NCBI GenBank assembly: GCA_021785195.1
Contig: JAJYGC010000005.1
Coordinates: 99,809-163,808 of the forward strand
DNA length: 64,000 nt
Direction: 5' to 3'
DNA from: Nitrospirota bacterium
Lineage (GTDB): Bacteria; Nitrospirota; Leptospirillia; Leptospirillales; Leptospirillaceae
Position numbers and translations under genes: made by a program. Below the pieces are notes generated by a model. It had not been told where the DNA came from. It saw nothing but the letters and a program-made list of their open reading frames with translations, and did not search any database. Position 1 is the stretch's first letter; each line of letters opens with the position of its first letter. This document shows positions 10,771 through 21,903 of the stretch, in pieces.

Positions 10771-12153
10771 ATGGAACATCCCCACGAGATTCTTGTGATT
10801 GGGGCCGGGTCTGCTGGACGGTATGCGGCACGCGCTGCCGCTTTGCTGGGAAAAAAGGTGACCCTTGTCGAGTCCGGTCCTTTCGGCGGTCTTTGCATTC
10901 TCAAGGGTTGCATGCCCTCAAAGGCACTCCTGAGACCGGCACACATCCTTTATCAGGTCAATCACCATCTCCATGAAATGGGTCTCCGGCTTGAAGGAAA
11001 GGTATGGCCGGACATTCCCCAGATGATCCGCCAAAAAAATGCGATGATCCAGGAAATGGCGGATGATGCCCTCCATGGCATTGAAACCACCAAGGGGATC
11101 ACCCTGAAGAAAGGGAACTTCAGGTTCACGGGGCCTCACGCGGGCCAGCTGGACGGCACTCCCGTCACCTTTGAAAAAGCAGTCATTGCCACAGGCTCCA
11201 GAATCAAGATCCCCGCCATTCCCAGTCTCCAGAAAGAATGGATCCTGACCTCGGACAACGTACTCGATCTTGAAGAGCTGCCCCGATCCATCTTGGTAAT
11301 GGGAGGAGGCCCCGTTGGACTGGAGCTTGGACAATACCTGTCCCATCTTGGAGCCATCGTTTCACTCGTGGACACCAACATCAACTGGCACCCCCAGGTC
11401 GATCACACCCTTGGCAGAGCATATCTGGATGCGCTTGAATCGCAGGGAATGGCGATTTATCTTGGGATTCGGAAAGAAGAATTCATCATTCGAGGCAACA
11501 CCCCGATCTTTCGATTCCAGATCGCGGACAAACAACACGAGATCCCTTTTGACAAGGTCCTGGTCGCCACTGGACGAAAGCCGGACACAGAGTTTCTGAA
11601 CCTTCCGGCGGCCAATATCAATACTTCCCGACACGGCCATGTCCACGTGGACAATTTCCTGAGGACCTCCAATCCACAAATCTACGCCGCGGGGGATGTC
11701 ACCGGGATCCTGCCGGTCCTGAACCTTGCCACCTTTCAGGGTGAGCAGGCCGGTCGGAATGCCGCTCTCGCCACACCGGTCCCGGTCAGGGCGCCCCTCG
11801 TTCCCATTGCAATTTTCACCGAACCGGAATATGCCCGGGTTGGAATGACAGAAACCCAAGCCCACGAACGAAAAATCCCGGTTAAAACCGGGATGATTTC
11901 CTTTTCGGACTTAGGAAAGGCCATTGTCAACAGGCAGACCCAAGGGGGACTGAAAATCATCGCGCACGCCAAGACCCGCGAAATCCTTGGCGTGGAACTC
12001 TTCGGAACGGGCGCTTCCGATCTCATCCATACCCTGACCGTCGCCATGCATTTTCATTCGACCATAGATCAGTATCAGGAGATCCTGCACATCCATCCGA
12101 CTTTCTCAGAAATCTTCAAATACCTGATTGATGAGATGACCGATTCACTTTAA
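10771..12153 (+). CDS. Pyridine nucleotide-disulfide oxidoreductase (dihydrolipoamide dehydrogenase/mercuric reductase-like)
   Basis: GxGSAGxxAA FAD motif, GGLCILKGCMPSKALL redox motif, second Rossmann MGGGPVGLELGQ, YAAGDVTG. Confidence 0.85.
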   Translation: MEHPHEILVIGAGSAGRYAARAAALLGKKVTLVESGPFGGLCILKGCMPSKALLRPAHILYQVNHHLHEMGLRLEGKVWPDIPQMIRQKNAMIQEMADDALHGIETTKGITLKKGNFRFTGPHAGQLDGTPVTFEKAVIATGSRIKIPAIPSLQKEWILTSDNVLDLEELPRSILVMGGGPVGLELGQYLSHLGAIVSLVDTNINWHPQVDHTLGRAYLDALESQGMAIYLGIRKEEFIIRGNTPIFRFQIADKQHEIPFDKVLVATGRKPDTEFLNLPAANINTSRHGHVHVDNFLRTSNPQIYAAGDVTGILPVLNLATFQGEQAGRNAALATPVPVRAPLVPIAIFTEPEYARVGMTETQAHERKIPVKTGMISFSDLGKAIVNRQTQGGLKIIAHAKTREILGVELFGTGASDLIHTLTVAMHFHSTIDQYQEILHIHPTFSEIFKYLIDEMTDSL

Positions 12154-12854
12154 GGGATTTCCAGAGGCGGTTGTACGGGCCCAGCGGATTTGACCGACCG
12201 GCGCGAACGCTCCTTCAACGACATGAAGACAAGAAAAGCAATCTCATTTTTATAAATTCGATCCAGGTAGACTGACCTCGCCTCCCCCTTTCGGCCGCTG
12301 TACAAACCAATCCCCTTCGCCAGGTCATTTTTTTCAAGATCAAGGTCATGCTTCAGGATCATCATCCCAACATGAACATTGACCGGGATCTGGAACAGTT
12401 CCTCGGGATGGAGGGGAAGCAGTTTCCCCTCCTTCTTGCGAGCGAAGTACCTTCTCCAAAACGGAAAATGCACCTGAAACAACCCATAATCCTGGGAAGT
12501 CGCATTCAGTGCATCGGGATCAAATCCTGATTCCTGCTGGACCACCGCAACCGCGAGATAGATCGGAACATTCTGTTCCCCAGATTCTCCCAGCAGACTC
12601 CTTGAAATCCTGGCCCGGATGATGGAATTCATGGGAGTCCGGGAATGGAGGGCGATGTATTCGGACAGGAAATCGATCTGGGATTTGGACGATTCGATGG
12701 CCATTACCGATGGAGGCGGGAGAAATATTTCGGAAAAAGTGATGGTAAGGAACAGGACCGCTGGGAAAAAAAAGATGATCCGGGTCTTGAAAAAAAGAAA
12801 AGGCCCCGTTAAAACCAAGGCCTTTTCCAGTCGCGCAGCAATCCAATGGCTCAT
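12150..12854 (-). CDS. Lytic transglycosylase (SLT-like), membrane-anchored
   Basis: VAVVQQESGFDPDALNATSQDYGLFQVHFPFW SLT-type motif; N-terminal hydrophobic segment; start ATG 12854. Confidence 0.75.
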   Translation of the reverse strand: MSHWIAARLEKALVLTGPFLFFKTRIIFFFPAVLFLTITFSEIFLPPPSVMAIESSKSQIDFLSEYIALHSRTPMNSIIRARISRSLLGESGEQNVPIYLAVAVVQQESGFDPDALNATSQDYGLFQVHFPFWRRYFARKKEGKLLPLHPEELFQIPVNVHVGMMILKHDLDLEKNDLAKGIGLYSGRKGEARSVYLDRIYKNEIAFLVFMSLKERSRRSVKSAGPVQPPLEIP

Positions 12855-12885
12855 GCCAGAACCAACAACCCTATCAATTAAGGGC

Positions 12886-13209
12886 TTAGGTCGAGAAGGA
12901 ACTCCCGCAACCGCAGGATGACTTGGCGTTGGGGTTTTTGATCGCAAAACCTGAACCATAGAGATTCTCAACATAATCGACTTCAGCGCCTTCGAGAAGG
13001 GGATAGCTCTGGGCATCGACAAACAGCTTCACTCCCCCTTCTTCCACGATCTGATCCATGTCTCCGGGAGCTTCCTCAAAGGCCATGCCATACTGGAACC
13101 CGTGGCAACCTCCGCCGGAAACATAAACCCGAAGGCCATAACCGGGCTTGTTCTCTGCAATCAGATATTCGGATACTTTTTCAATTGCCTTTTCTGTCAA
13201 TGTAATCAT
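12886..13209 (-). CDS. erpA: A-type iron-sulfur cluster insertion protein (ErpA/IscA family)
   Basis: LRVYVSGGGCHGFQYGMAFEE and C-terminal SSCGCGSSF. Confidence 0.9.
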   Translation of the reverse strand: MITLTEKAIEKVSEYLIAENKPGYGLRVYVSGGGCHGFQYGMAFEEAPGDMDQIVEEGGVKLFVDAQSYPLLEGAEVDYVENLYGSGFAIKNPNAKSSCGCGSSFST

Positions 13210-13228
13210 ATGAATCCTCCCTTAAAAA

Positions 13229-13426
13229 TTAACTGTAGGCCATGATCTTTCTGTTGCGGCCGACAAGTGGCGCCGGACGGTTCTTGCGGTTTGACAATAT
13301 GACGGAGTCTACTATTTCTCCGCATAAAATGCACCGCCAGCCCCTGAAATTCATAAACCCCGTATCATCCCTCAAATCACTGAATTCCTCTTCGATCATC
13401 TCGTTCTGGCATCGCGGACAGTCCAT
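13229..13426 (-). CDS. Small zinc-ribbon protein
   Basis: CPRCQNEM...WRCILCGE CxxC pairs. Confidence 0.55.
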   Translation of the reverse strand: MDCPRCQNEMIEEEFSDLRDDTGFMNFRGWRCILCGEIVDSVILSNRKNRPAPLVGRNRKIMAYS

Positions 13427-13614
13427 CTTTTTCCTCCTTGTCCTCATTGAGATCACTTGGGATCCCCTATGCCAAGTATAAACAGCAATAGTTATGCCAG
13501 ATAGGCGAAATAGAGTGTTTTCTGACCGGATCTTTTTTTTCCCTTTAACGGCCTCCCAAAATTCGTTTCATAATGAAACACTCACAGGACAGACTGTCCC
13601 AAATGGAACAGGTT

Positions 13615-13740
13615 TCAGGGATTGCCCATCGCCCTGTGATAAAGAGTAAAGCCAAAATAGGCATTTGCCAGAATAACCAGTGTGGGAACCAGAATGACCA
13701 GAACAAATACAATGATTGTCACCCGCTTTTTAAGGTCCAC
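13615..13740 (-). CDS. Candidate 41-aa single-TM small protein downstream of greA (not in ORF track)
   Basis: GTG start preceded by GGAGGAGCGT; product VDLKKRVTIIVFVLVILVPTLVILANAYFGFTLYHRAMGNP*. Confidence 0.5.
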   Translation of the reverse strand: MDLKKRVTIIVFVLVILVPTLVILANAYFGFTLYHRAMGNP

Positions 13741-13767
13741 ACGCTCCTCCGACAATCACTTCTGACT

Positions 13768-14250
13768 CTATCCCGACACTTCGTAGCAGATTTCCGCAAT
13801 CGTGTACTGAACCTCTCCTGAAGGAACCCGTATCGTGATCGTTTCACCTTCCGACCTGCCGATCAGGGCTTTCCCCACCGGAGAATGCACAGAGATCCGT
13901 CCCGCCTTGAGGTCTGACTCTTCCTGACCCACAAGGGTATAACGTTTTTCTTCCTTTGAGTCCACGGGAACAAGCCGGACTGTCGCACCAAAAGTGATCC
14001 GGGTGGGATCCTGATGGGCCGAAGAAACAACAATTGCAGAAGCCAGCTTGGATTCAAGCTCCTTGATGCGCGAGTTGATAAAACCTTGCCGCTCCTTGGC
14101 CGCATGATATTCCGCATTCTCGGAAAGATCACCGTGAGCCCGGGCCTCAGCAATGTCCTGAATGTTTTTGGGACGGTCCACATGCTTAAGCCGTTCAAGT
14201 TCTTCCTTGAGTTTTTCATATCCGGATTTTGTCATCGGAACTTGATTCAT
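13768..14250 (-). CDS. greA: Transcription elongation factor GreA
   Basis: PMTKSGYEKLKEELERLK...IAEARAHGDLSENAEYHAAKERQGFI. Confidence 0.95.
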   Translation of the reverse strand: MNQVPMTKSGYEKLKEELERLKHVDRPKNIQDIAEARAHGDLSENAEYHAAKERQGFINSRIKELESKLASAIVVSSAHQDPTRITFGATVRLVPVDSKEEKRYTLVGQEESDLKAGRISVHSPVGKALIGRSEGETITIRVPSGEVQYTIAEICYEVSG

Positions 14251-14323
14251 TCACACACTCCAACCTGTTTCAACACCAGTTTCCCTCGCCCTTTAGACAG
14301 TATAACCGAAGGAAATGCTCCTC

Positions 14324-17300
14324 TCAAGGCAACAAGGGAGATGATTTTCTGAAAATTTCCTGAAGGGATAAGACCTCAGGTTCCTTTTCCCCCCCGATCT
14401 CACCCGAAAGGGCCAGAGAAACCGCTTTTGCCCCGGCAACGGTAGTATAGTAAGGGATGTTCCTGAGCAAGGTCTCACGCCGGATCGAAAGGGAATCTTT
14501 TTGGGCAGCCCTTCCGGCAACGGTATTGATGACCAGCTGGATTTCACCGTTCTTGATTTGGTCGACCACATGTGGGCGGCCTTCCTTGACCTTGAGCACC
14601 TCCTCAACGGCAATGCCCTCCCCCTCCAGAAACAGGCGGGTTCCATGAGTGGCCACGATCCGAAATCCGAGAGAGGCCAACGTTTGGGCAACAGGACCAA
14701 TCGCGGCCTTGTCCTGATCGCTTACGCTGATGAAAACGGTTCCTGAGCGCGGTAAGGTCATTCCTGCCGCCTCCTGGGCATCCAGAAAGGCCTTTCCGAA
14801 CTTTTCCCCAATTCCCATAACCTCTCCGGTCGATTTCATCTCCGGACCCAGCAATGTATCCACCCCCTGGAATTTCCGAAATGGGAATACGGCTTCCTTG
14901 ACGGAAACATAGTGGTGAGTCGGGGCAGATTCCAGAAGGCCCAACTCCTTGAGCGAAGCGCCGAGCAAAATCCGCATGGCCATTTTGGCGATCGGGATCC
15001 CGATTGACTTGCTGACGAATGGGACTGTCCGGGAGGCCCTCGGATTGACCTCCAATACATAAACTGTTTCATTTTGAACAGCAAACTGAATGTTCATCAA
15101 TCCTCGAACCCCCATGAACAACCCGAGTTTTCGCGTCTCCTCACGAATCCTGGACAAAACGTGGGGAGAGAGATTCAGGGGGGGAAGAAAGCAGGCCGAG
15201 TCTCCAGAGTGGATCCCGGCCTCTTCGATATGCTCCAGAATACCGGCTACAAAGACATCCTCACCATCACACAGGGCATCTACATCAACCTCTGTGGCTT
15301 GACCGATAAAGGAATCGATCAGGAGGGGGAAGCGAAAATCCAGGGAAATGACTCTTTTCAGATATTCCGTCAGACCTTCATCATCATACAAAATCTCCAT
15401 CGCCTCTCCACCCAGCACATAGGATGGTCGAATCAGAAGGGGAAATCCGATGGTTTTCGCAAGCGTTCCCGCCTCTTCAATCGAATGGGCCAGCGCACTG
15501 GCCGGTTGCCTGAGGCCCAGCTCTTCGATGACTGCCCGAAAGCGTTCCCGGTCTTCAGCAAGGTCGGTCATGTCGGGTTGGGTTCCCAAAATGGGAATTC
15601 CAAGTTCGGCAAGCTTGCCTGCCAGTCGAAGAGGGGTTTGTCCTCCAAACTGGACCACGACACCCATCGGGTTTTCTTTTTCCAGAATTCCCAGAACATC
15701 TTCCAGGGTCAGCGGGTCAAAATACAGTCGGTCCGAAAGATCAAAGTCAGTTGATACTGTTTCCGGATTGCAGTTGATCATCACCGCTTCGATGCCGTGT
15801 TCCCGCAATGCCATGACTCCATGAACACAGCAATAGTCGAATTCAACGCCCTGTCCAATCCGATTCGGACCGGAACCCAGAATCACAACCGATCTTCGAG
15901 ACCCCGGGGTTGGGGTGACTTCATCCCTCCCTCCATAGGTACCATAGAGGTAAGGAGTTCGGGCTTCAAACTCTGCAGCACAGGTATCCACATGGCGATG
16001 ATGAAGAAGAATCCCTCTCCTGAGTCGCATTTCCCGAATTATTTCCTCATCTTGGTCCAGCAAGTGGGAAAGGGCCCGGTCTGAAAATCCATTCCGCTTG
16101 GCCGATATCAAAAGCTGTTCGGGGAAAAGGGCAGGCGGCTCCCCCTTGTATTGCTGAATGGTCCGCTCAAGCAGAATCAGCTCCAGAATTTCACGCAGAA
16201 ACCACGGGTCAATTCCGGTCCATTCATTGATTTTCTCCAACGGGAATCCCCGCCTGAACGCTTCGGCAACCGCCTGTATGCGGGTATCGACCGGGGATTT
16301 CAGGATCTGGGCGACGTCTTCCGGATCGTTTGGCAAGTCAATCGGCATCAGGCCATAAGAATTATTTTCCAGGGAACGGAGCGCTTTCAGGAAAGCTTCC
16401 TTGAAATTGTGACCGATGCCCATGACCTCACCGACCGACTGCATCTGGGGACCGAGCACCCGGGAAACCTGCGGAAACTTCTCGAAGTGAAATCTGGGCA
16501 CCTTGACCACCACATAATCAAGGGAAGGCTCAAAAGATGCGGGGGTCGTTCCGGTAATATCATTTACGATTTCATCAAGCGTGTACCCGATCGCCACCTT
16601 TGTTGCAACACGAGCGATCGGAAATCCGGTCGCCTTGGAAGCCAGGGCAGAACTTCGGGAAACACGGGGGTTCATCTCGATGACAACAAACCGTCCCGTT
16701 TCCGGATGAACGGCAAACTGGACATTCGACCCTCCCGTCTCTACCCCCACTTCCCGCAAGACAGCAATGGAAGCGTTTCGGAGAACCTGAAACTCCCTGT
16801 CCGTGAGGGTCATCGCGGGTGCCACAGTGATGCTGTCTCCTGTATGAACTCCCATCGGGTCAAGATTTTCAATCGAACAAACAATAATCGCATTGTCCTT
16901 GCGGTCCCGGACGACTTCCAGCTCGAATTCCTTCCAGCCAAGGAGAGATTCTTCCACAAGGACCTCATGGACCGGACTCATCTCAAGACCGACCAGAAGA
17001 CGTTGCTCGAATTCTTCCCGGTTATAGACCACCCCCCCGCCTGATCCCCCCAGTGTAAAGGAGGGCCGGATCATGAGGGGAAAACTGAATTCAGCAAGAA
17101 CCCGACGGGCCTCATCAAGGGAATGGACGACATAACTCCTGGGACTGGCCAGGCCGATCGATTCCATCGCTTTTTTGAACAGCCCGCGGTCCTCCGCTTT
17201 CCGGATGGTTTCCACCGACGTGCCGATCAGTTCAATGCCAAGACGGGAAAGGACTCCCGCATCCGAAAGGGCCACGGAAAGATTCAGGGCAGTCTGGCCT

Positions 17301-17656
17301 CCCATGGTCGGAAGGATCGCATCCGGACGATCTTTTTCCAGAACCTTTTCCACCGCTTCAAGGGTCAATGGAACCATGTAGGTGGCATCCGACAACTCCG
17401 GATCCGTCATGATGGTCGCCGGATTCGAATTGACGAGGGACACCTCGTATCCCTCCTCCTTCAGCGCCCGGACCGCCTGCGTTCCAGAATAATCAAACTC
17501 ACCAGCCTGTCCGATCACTATCGGGCCAGAACCAATGATCAGAATCCTCTTCAGATCCGTACGTCTAGGCAATTTTTCTCCCCGATTCCGTTTCCGGGAT
17601 TTCTGCCGGTTCCGAGGCAGAAGGATCCCTCCACTCCGAATCAAACTCTTGCACAT
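14324..17656 (-). CDS. carB: Carbamoyl-phosphate synthase large subunit
   Basis: [26 protein letters not shown] and duplicated ATP-grasp; start within the N-terminal ~35 aa uncertain. Confidence 0.96.
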   Translation of the reverse strand: MCKSLIRSGGILLPRNRQKSRKRNRGEKLPRRTDLKRILIIGSGPIVIGQAGEFDYSGTQAVRALKEEGYEVSLVNSNPATIMTDPELSDATYMVPLTLEAVEKVLEKDRPDAILPTMGGQTALNLSVALSDAGVLSRLGIELIGTSVETIRKAEDRGLFKKAMESIGLASPRSYVVHSLDEARRVLAEFSFPLMIRPSFTLGGSGGGVVYNREEFEQRLLVGLEMSPVHEVLVEESLLGWKEFELEVVRDRKDNAIIVCSIENLDPMGVHTGDSITVAPAMTLTDREFQVLRNASIAVLREVGVETGGSNVQFAVHPETGRFVVIEMNPRVSRSSALASKATGFPIARVATKVAIGYTLDEIVNDITGTTPASFEPSLDYVVVKVPRFHFEKFPQVSRVLGPQMQSVGEVMGIGHNFKEAFLKALRSLENNSYGLMPIDLPNDPEDVAQILKSPVDTRIQAVAEAFRRGFPLEKINEWTGIDPWFLREILELILLERTIQQYKGEPPALFPEQLLISAKRNGFSDRALSHLLDQDEEIIREMRLRRGILLHHRHVDTCAAEFEARTPYLYGTYGGRDEVTPTPGSRRSVVILGSGPNRIGQGVEFDYCCVHGVMALREHGIEAVMINCNPETVSTDFDLSDRLYFDPLTLEDVLGILEKENPMGVVVQFGGQTPLRLAGKLAELGIPILGTQPDMTDLAEDRERFRAVIEELGLRQPASALAHSIEEAGTLAKTIGFPLLIRPSYVLGGEAMEILYDDEGLTEYLKRVISLDFRFPLLIDSFIGQATEVDVDALCDGEDVFVAGILEHIEEAGIHSGDSACFLPPLNLSPHVLSRIREETRKLGLFMGVRGLMNIQFAVQNETVYVLEVNPRASRTVPFVSKSIGIPIAKMAMRILLGASLKELGLLESAPTHHYVSVKEAVFPFRKFQGVDTLLGPEMKSTGEVMGIGEKFGKAFLDAQEAAGMTLPRSGTVFISVSDQDKAAIGPVAQTLASLGFRIVATHGTRLFLEGEGIAVEEVLKVKEGRPHVVDQIKNGEIQLVINTVAGRAAQKDSLSIRRETLLRNIPYYTTVAGAKAVSLALSGEIGGEKEPEVLSLQEIFRKSSPLLP

Positions 17657-18560
17657 AACCTTCCATCAGGTTCTCTTGAAAAAGAATCTCAAGGGCCTGA
17701 TCATATTCCTCTTCCGTGATTCGCCTTGCGAGAAGAGGCTTCCTCATAGACCGATTGGTTGGAAAATATTGGGCCATCAATGATACAGTCGCCTCAGTTC
17801 CAACCTCCCGGGCGATAAATTTTGCCGTTTCATCCCAGCCGCCCAATCCATTCGGCATAATCAGGTGCCGGATCATCAACCCCTTCCGGGCGATGCCCTC
17901 CCCATCAAGGACAAGCCTGCCCACCTGACGGAACATTTCCTTCACCGCCGCCCTGTTGGCAGCCACGTAGGAATCTGCCTTGGAAATCCTTCTCGCCCAC
18001 AAATCGTCACTGTACTTCATGTCCGGAAGGTAGATGTCCACCCATCCTTCAAGGAGCCGCAACATGGGAATGGAATCGTACCCGTTCGAATTGTAGACAA
18101 CAGGAACCTTGAGGCCCCACTGCCTGGCAAGGACCAGACTGTGCAAGACAGGAGGAACAATATGGCTAGGGGTGACGAGGTTGATGTTATGGGCTCCGCG
18201 TTTTTCGAGGTCAAGATAGATTTCGGCCAGTTTCTCGGGAGTGACTGGCTTTCCGTAATCCATCTGGCTGATCGGGAAGTTCTGGCAGAAATCGCAGCTC
18301 AGATTGCAGGCCGCGAAGAATACTGTCCCGGAGCCACGGGTGCCTACGAGAGGGGGTTCTTCACCAAAGTGAACATTATGGGCGGACAGGACGGGAAAAA
18401 CTCCGGTCCGGCAGGTTCCCATCTCCCCTTCGAGGCGATTGACTCCACAGTTTCGCGGACATACGGAACAGGAGGCATAAGCGAGATAGGCACTCTCCAC
18501 AACGTTCCGCACCCCGTCACCTTTGATCCCTGTCAGGTCGGGACTGCCTTCACCCACCAT
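17565..18560 (-). CDS. PflA-like radical SAM protein (COG1313-like)
   Basis: [14 protein letters not shown] (CxxxCxxC), upstream [12 protein letters not shown]; start ATG 18560 overlaps carA stop. Confidence 0.8.
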   Translation of the reverse strand: MVGEGSPDLTGIKGDGVRNVVESAYLAYASCSVCPRNCGVNRLEGEMGTCRTGVFPVLSAHNVHFGEEPPLVGTRGSGTVFFAACNLSCDFCQNFPISQMDYGKPVTPEKLAEIYLDLEKRGAHNINLVTPSHIVPPVLHSLVLARQWGLKVPVVYNSNGYDSIPMLRLLEGWVDIYLPDMKYSDDLWARRISKADSYVAANRAAVKEMFRQVGRLVLDGEGIARKGLMIRHLIMPNGLGGWDETAKFIAREVGTEATVSLMAQYFPTNRSMRKPLLARRITEEEYDQALEILFQENLMEGYVQEFDSEWRDPSASEPAEIPETESGRKIA

Positions 18561-19650
18561 GGGTTCCCCTGGAGATGATCTGCATGAATTCCTCAAAGAC
18601 AGGATGGGCATCGGTCGGTCCAGGGGCGGCTTCTGGATGGAACTGGACAGACAGGATGGGAGTGTTCGAAAACCTGACCCCTTCAAGAGATCCGTCATAA
18701 AGGCTCCTGAACCAGATATTGCACCCCTCCGGAAGCGTGTTTTCATCCACCGCGTAATTATGGTTCTGGGAGGTGATCCATACCCTGCGGGTCCTGATGT
18801 CCACAACAGGATGATTCACTCCATGATGGCCAAACGGAAGCTTGTAGGTCTTGGCCCCGGAAGCGAGACACAATAGCTGGTGGCCCAGGCAGATTCCCAG
18901 AATGGGAATCCGACCCAGGAGCCCACGAATTTCTGAGATGATTCCGGTCAATCGGGAAGGGTCACCGGGACCATTGGAGAGGACCACTCCGTCCGGACGG
19001 CTTTCCAGAACATGCTGCGCACGGGTATCGGGGGGAACCACCCTGACCTGGGCCCCGGCGAGCTCCAATTGCCCAATGATCGACCCCTTGGCCCCAAAAT
19101 CGTAGACAACGACCTTGATCCCGCCCGTGCCCCCTTGCAACCTTTCCGGAAGAGCCGTTCCCGTCACGCGGGAGACAAGGTCCTGGGATTCGATCGAAGG
19201 CACGTCATTGGCCAGTCGCAATAGCTTTTCCCGGTCTTCTACCTCAGTGGTCAAAACCCCCCTGAGAACGCCCGATCTCCTGAGATGGATGGTCAGCGCA
19301 CGGGTATCGATCCCAGTTGCGGCGACCGTGTGCTGGGACGTCAGGTATTCAGGCAGGGAAAGACGGCTTCGGTGATGGGAGGGGGTGGGACACATTTCTG
19401 CCGTTACGAAACCCGATAGGTGGACCCTCCCCGACTCGGAATCCTTCAGGTTGATGCCGGTATTTCCAATCATCGGTGATGTCATCACCACAATCTGTCC
19501 GGCATAGGACGGATCGGTCAGGACTTCCTCATACCCTGCCATGGCAGTATTGAACACCACTTCTCCACTCACTGTTCCGGGGATCCCTGTGGAAACTCCC
19601 TTGAAGACCATTCCATCCTCAAGCGCCAACCAGATCAAATCCTGCATCAA
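18550..19650 (-). CDS. carA: Carbamoyl-phosphate synthase small subunit
   Basis: GATase motif PILGICLGHQLLCLA, LSNGPGDPSRL. Confidence 0.96.
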   Translation of the reverse strand: MMQDLIWLALEDGMVFKGVSTGIPGTVSGEVVFNTAMAGYEEVLTDPSYAGQIVVMTSPMIGNTGINLKDSESGRVHLSGFVTAEMCPTPSHHRSRLSLPEYLTSQHTVAATGIDTRALTIHLRRSGVLRGVLTTEVEDREKLLRLANDVPSIESQDLVSRVTGTALPERLQGGTGGIKVVVYDFGAKGSIIGQLELAGAQVRVVPPDTRAQHVLESRPDGVVLSNGPGDPSRLTGIISEIRGLLGRIPILGICLGHQLLCLASGAKTYKLPFGHHGVNHPVVDIRTRRVWITSQNHNYAVDENTLPEGCNIWFRSLYDGSLEGVRFSNTPILSVQFHPEAAPGPTDAHPVFEEFMQIISRGTHGG

Positions 19651-20981
19651 GACTTTCCTTCCCTCCTATCAAAAACCTTCCGACCCCCCACAAAGGTCAT
19701 CCGGACCTGACCGGGAAGCTTCTTGCCACGAAAAGGCGAATTGCGACTTCTGGAGAAAAACTCCGGAACACCAGCCTCAATCACATCATCTGGCTCGAAT
19801 ACGACAAGGTCTGCCAGCCCCCCAGGGCAAATCTCCCCTCGGGGAAGCCCAAAAACCTTGGCAGGACGGACCGACATCAGGTAAAGAAGGGTTCCCATAT
19901 CGAGGGTCCCTTCCTGAACCAACATGAGGCCAAGGGACAGGGCCGTTTCAAGTCCAATGATTCCAAAAGGGGCCTGGTCAAACTCGCGCTCCTTCTCGAA
20001 GGGCGCATGAGGCGCATGATCTGTTGCGATCATATCGATGGTTCCGTCCCGAAGGCCTTCGATGATGGCAAGCCGGTCCTCTTCAGAACGAAGGGGGGGA
20101 TTCATTTTTGCATCCGCATGATGGCACCGCACTGCCTCATCGGTCAGGGCAAAATAATGGGGGCAGGTTTCCGCCGTCACATTGAGATGGCGCTTTTTCG
20201 CCTCCCTGACCAGCCTGACCCCACCTGCCGTTGACAGGTGGGCGACATGCAATCGTCCATTGGTCATTTTGAGGACTTCGAGATCCCGGGCCACAATCAC
20301 CTCTTCCGACGCATTGGGGATGCCACGCAATCCAAGCTCCGTCGCGACCCAGCCCTCATTCATCACCCCGCCATCGGAAAGATCCCGGTCTTCGCAGTGG
20401 TCAATGATCGGGCGCTTGAAGATCGCCGAATACTCCAGGGCCCTCCTGAGCAGCCTGGAGGTCTTGACCGGATACCCATCATCGGAAAACCCGACGCAAC
20501 CGGCCTGGGTCAGGGCGCCCATCTCGGTCAGGGTCTCCCCCTTGAGTCCGATCGAGACCGCCCCTATGGGAAAGACCCGGCATAACCCGATGTCCTGGGA
20601 TTTGCGGATAATGTCCAGCGTAACCCCAGGATGATCATTGACCGGATCCGTGTTGGCCATGACACAGACAGAGGTAAATCCACCGGCAACGGCAGAACGC
20701 GATCCGGTCTCGATCGTTTCCTTGTACTCGAATCCGGGTTCCCTGAAATGGGCATGAACATCCACAAGACCCGGAGTGACAATGCACCCCTCCCCGTCAA
20801 ACACAGGAATCTGACCCGTTTTTGGAGGAAGAATGGATCCATGGGATACAATCCTTCCCTGCTCCACATGAAGGTTCCCCCTCTCGTCCAGCCCATGGGC
20901 CGGGTCCACCAGACGGACATCCTTCAGAAAAAACGAGTGACCGTGACTCAAATCCGACATATCATTCCCCTTTGGATCCAC
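19647..20981 (-). CDS. pyrC: Dihydroorotase
   Basis: VDVHAHFREPGFEYKETI, DHAPH motif. Confidence 0.95.
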   Translation of the reverse strand: MDPKGNDMSDLSHGHSFFLKDVRLVDPAHGLDERGNLHVEQGRIVSHGSILPPKTGQIPVFDGEGCIVTPGLVDVHAHFREPGFEYKETIETGSRSAVAGGFTSVCVMANTDPVNDHPGVTLDIIRKSQDIGLCRVFPIGAVSIGLKGETLTEMGALTQAGCVGFSDDGYPVKTSRLLRRALEYSAIFKRPIIDHCEDRDLSDGGVMNEGWVATELGLRGIPNASEEVIVARDLEVLKMTNGRLHVAHLSTAGGVRLVREAKKRHLNVTAETCPHYFALTDEAVRCHHADAKMNPPLRSEEDRLAIIEGLRDGTIDMIATDHAPHAPFEKEREFDQAPFGIIGLETALSLGLMLVQEGTLDMGTLLYLMSVRPAKVFGLPRGEICPGGLADLVVFEPDDVIEAGVPEFFSRSRNSPFRGKKLPGQVRMTFVGGRKVFDRREGKS

Positions 20982-21900
20982 CCGCCATCAATAAGTAAAG
21001 AACCGCCATCCGGATTCCCACACCAAAATGGACCTGGTCCAGGATTCCCGAATGCCCCCGGAACGACTCCTCGTCCTGAATCTCTATGCCGCGATTGATG
21101 GGTCCAGGGTGCAGGACCAATACATCCGGACGGGCTTCCGTCAGGACACCTGGCGATATCCCATAGAGCTTCGCATATTCCTTGAGGGAGGGAATAAAGC
21201 TTGCCGTGGCGCGTTCAAGCTGAAGGCGGAGCGTCATCACGACATCACAATCCCGGACCCCTTCCCGAAGATCGTGAAATACCTCTACCTTCCAATCCCC
21301 GAGATACTTTGGAATCAGGGTGGGAGGACCGACCAGTCGGACAGAAATTCCCATCCGGGTCATGGCCATGATATTCGAACGGGCCACCCGGCTGTGAAGG
21401 ATATCTCCGACGATCGCCACCGTCAGTCCCCTCAAACGGCCTTTTCGCTTCTGAATCGTGTAGAGGTCCAGCAATGCCTGCGTTGGGTGTTCATGAAGGC
21501 CATCCCCCGCATTGATGACATGACATTGGACCCTCTTCGAAATCCATTCCGGGACGCCAGAGGACGGGTGTCTTATCACAACCCCATCGGCACCTAGCGC
21601 CTCAATGGTCAGAACCGTATCCAGAAGGCTTTCACCTTTCACTACACTGCTCTGTGACGTAGAAATGTTGATCACATCCGCAGACAATCTCTTTGCGGCA
21701 ATTTCAAATGAAGTCCGGGTCCGGGTCGATGGCTCATAAAACAGGTTGACCAAGGTTTTTCCGCGAAGGGACGGAACCTTCTTGACCGTTCGGGACGACA
21801 GGTCCAGAAAAGAATCGGCAGTTCTGAAAATGCCCTCCATCTCTTCCGGACTCAAGTCATTGACCGTCAGAAGATTGGATGTGCGCAACGAATCATTCAC
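20962..21900 (-). CDS. pyrB: Aspartate carbamoyltransferase catalytic subunit
   Basis: FYEPSTRTRTSFE, HPTQALLDLYTI, HPGPINRG. Confidence 0.96.
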   Translation of the reverse strand: MNDSLRTSNLLTVNDLSPEEMEGIFRTADSFLDLSSRTVKKVPSLRGKTLVNLFYEPSTRTRTSFEIAAKRLSADVINISTSQSSVVKGESLLDTVLTIEALGADGVVIRHPSSGVPEWISKRVQCHVINAGDGLHEHPTQALLDLYTIQKRKGRLRGLTVAIVGDILHSRVARSNIMAMTRMGISVRLVGPPTLIPKYLGDWKVEVFHDLREGVRDCDVVMTLRLQLERATASFIPSLKEYAKLYGISPGVLTEARPDVLVLHPGPINRGIEIQDEESFRGHSGILDQVHFGVGIRMAVLYLLMAGGSKGE

Positions 21901-21903
21901 AAA

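Noticed and set aside
12797-12830. AAAAGGCC...GGCCTTTT hairpin resembling a terminator
   Set aside because: Lies within the N-terminal coding part of the lytic transglycosylase; weak stem with long loop, likely coincidental.
13565-13579. Small palindrome GTTTCAT-A-ATGAAAC
   Set aside because: Short and single-copy as far as I can see; could be an operator but not supportable alone.
15074-15754. 226-aa plus-strand ORF
   Set aside because: Antisense to carB; no domain support.
16151-17044. 297-aa plus-strand ORF
   Set aside because: Antisense to carB; no recognisable domain, composition typical of a shadow frame.
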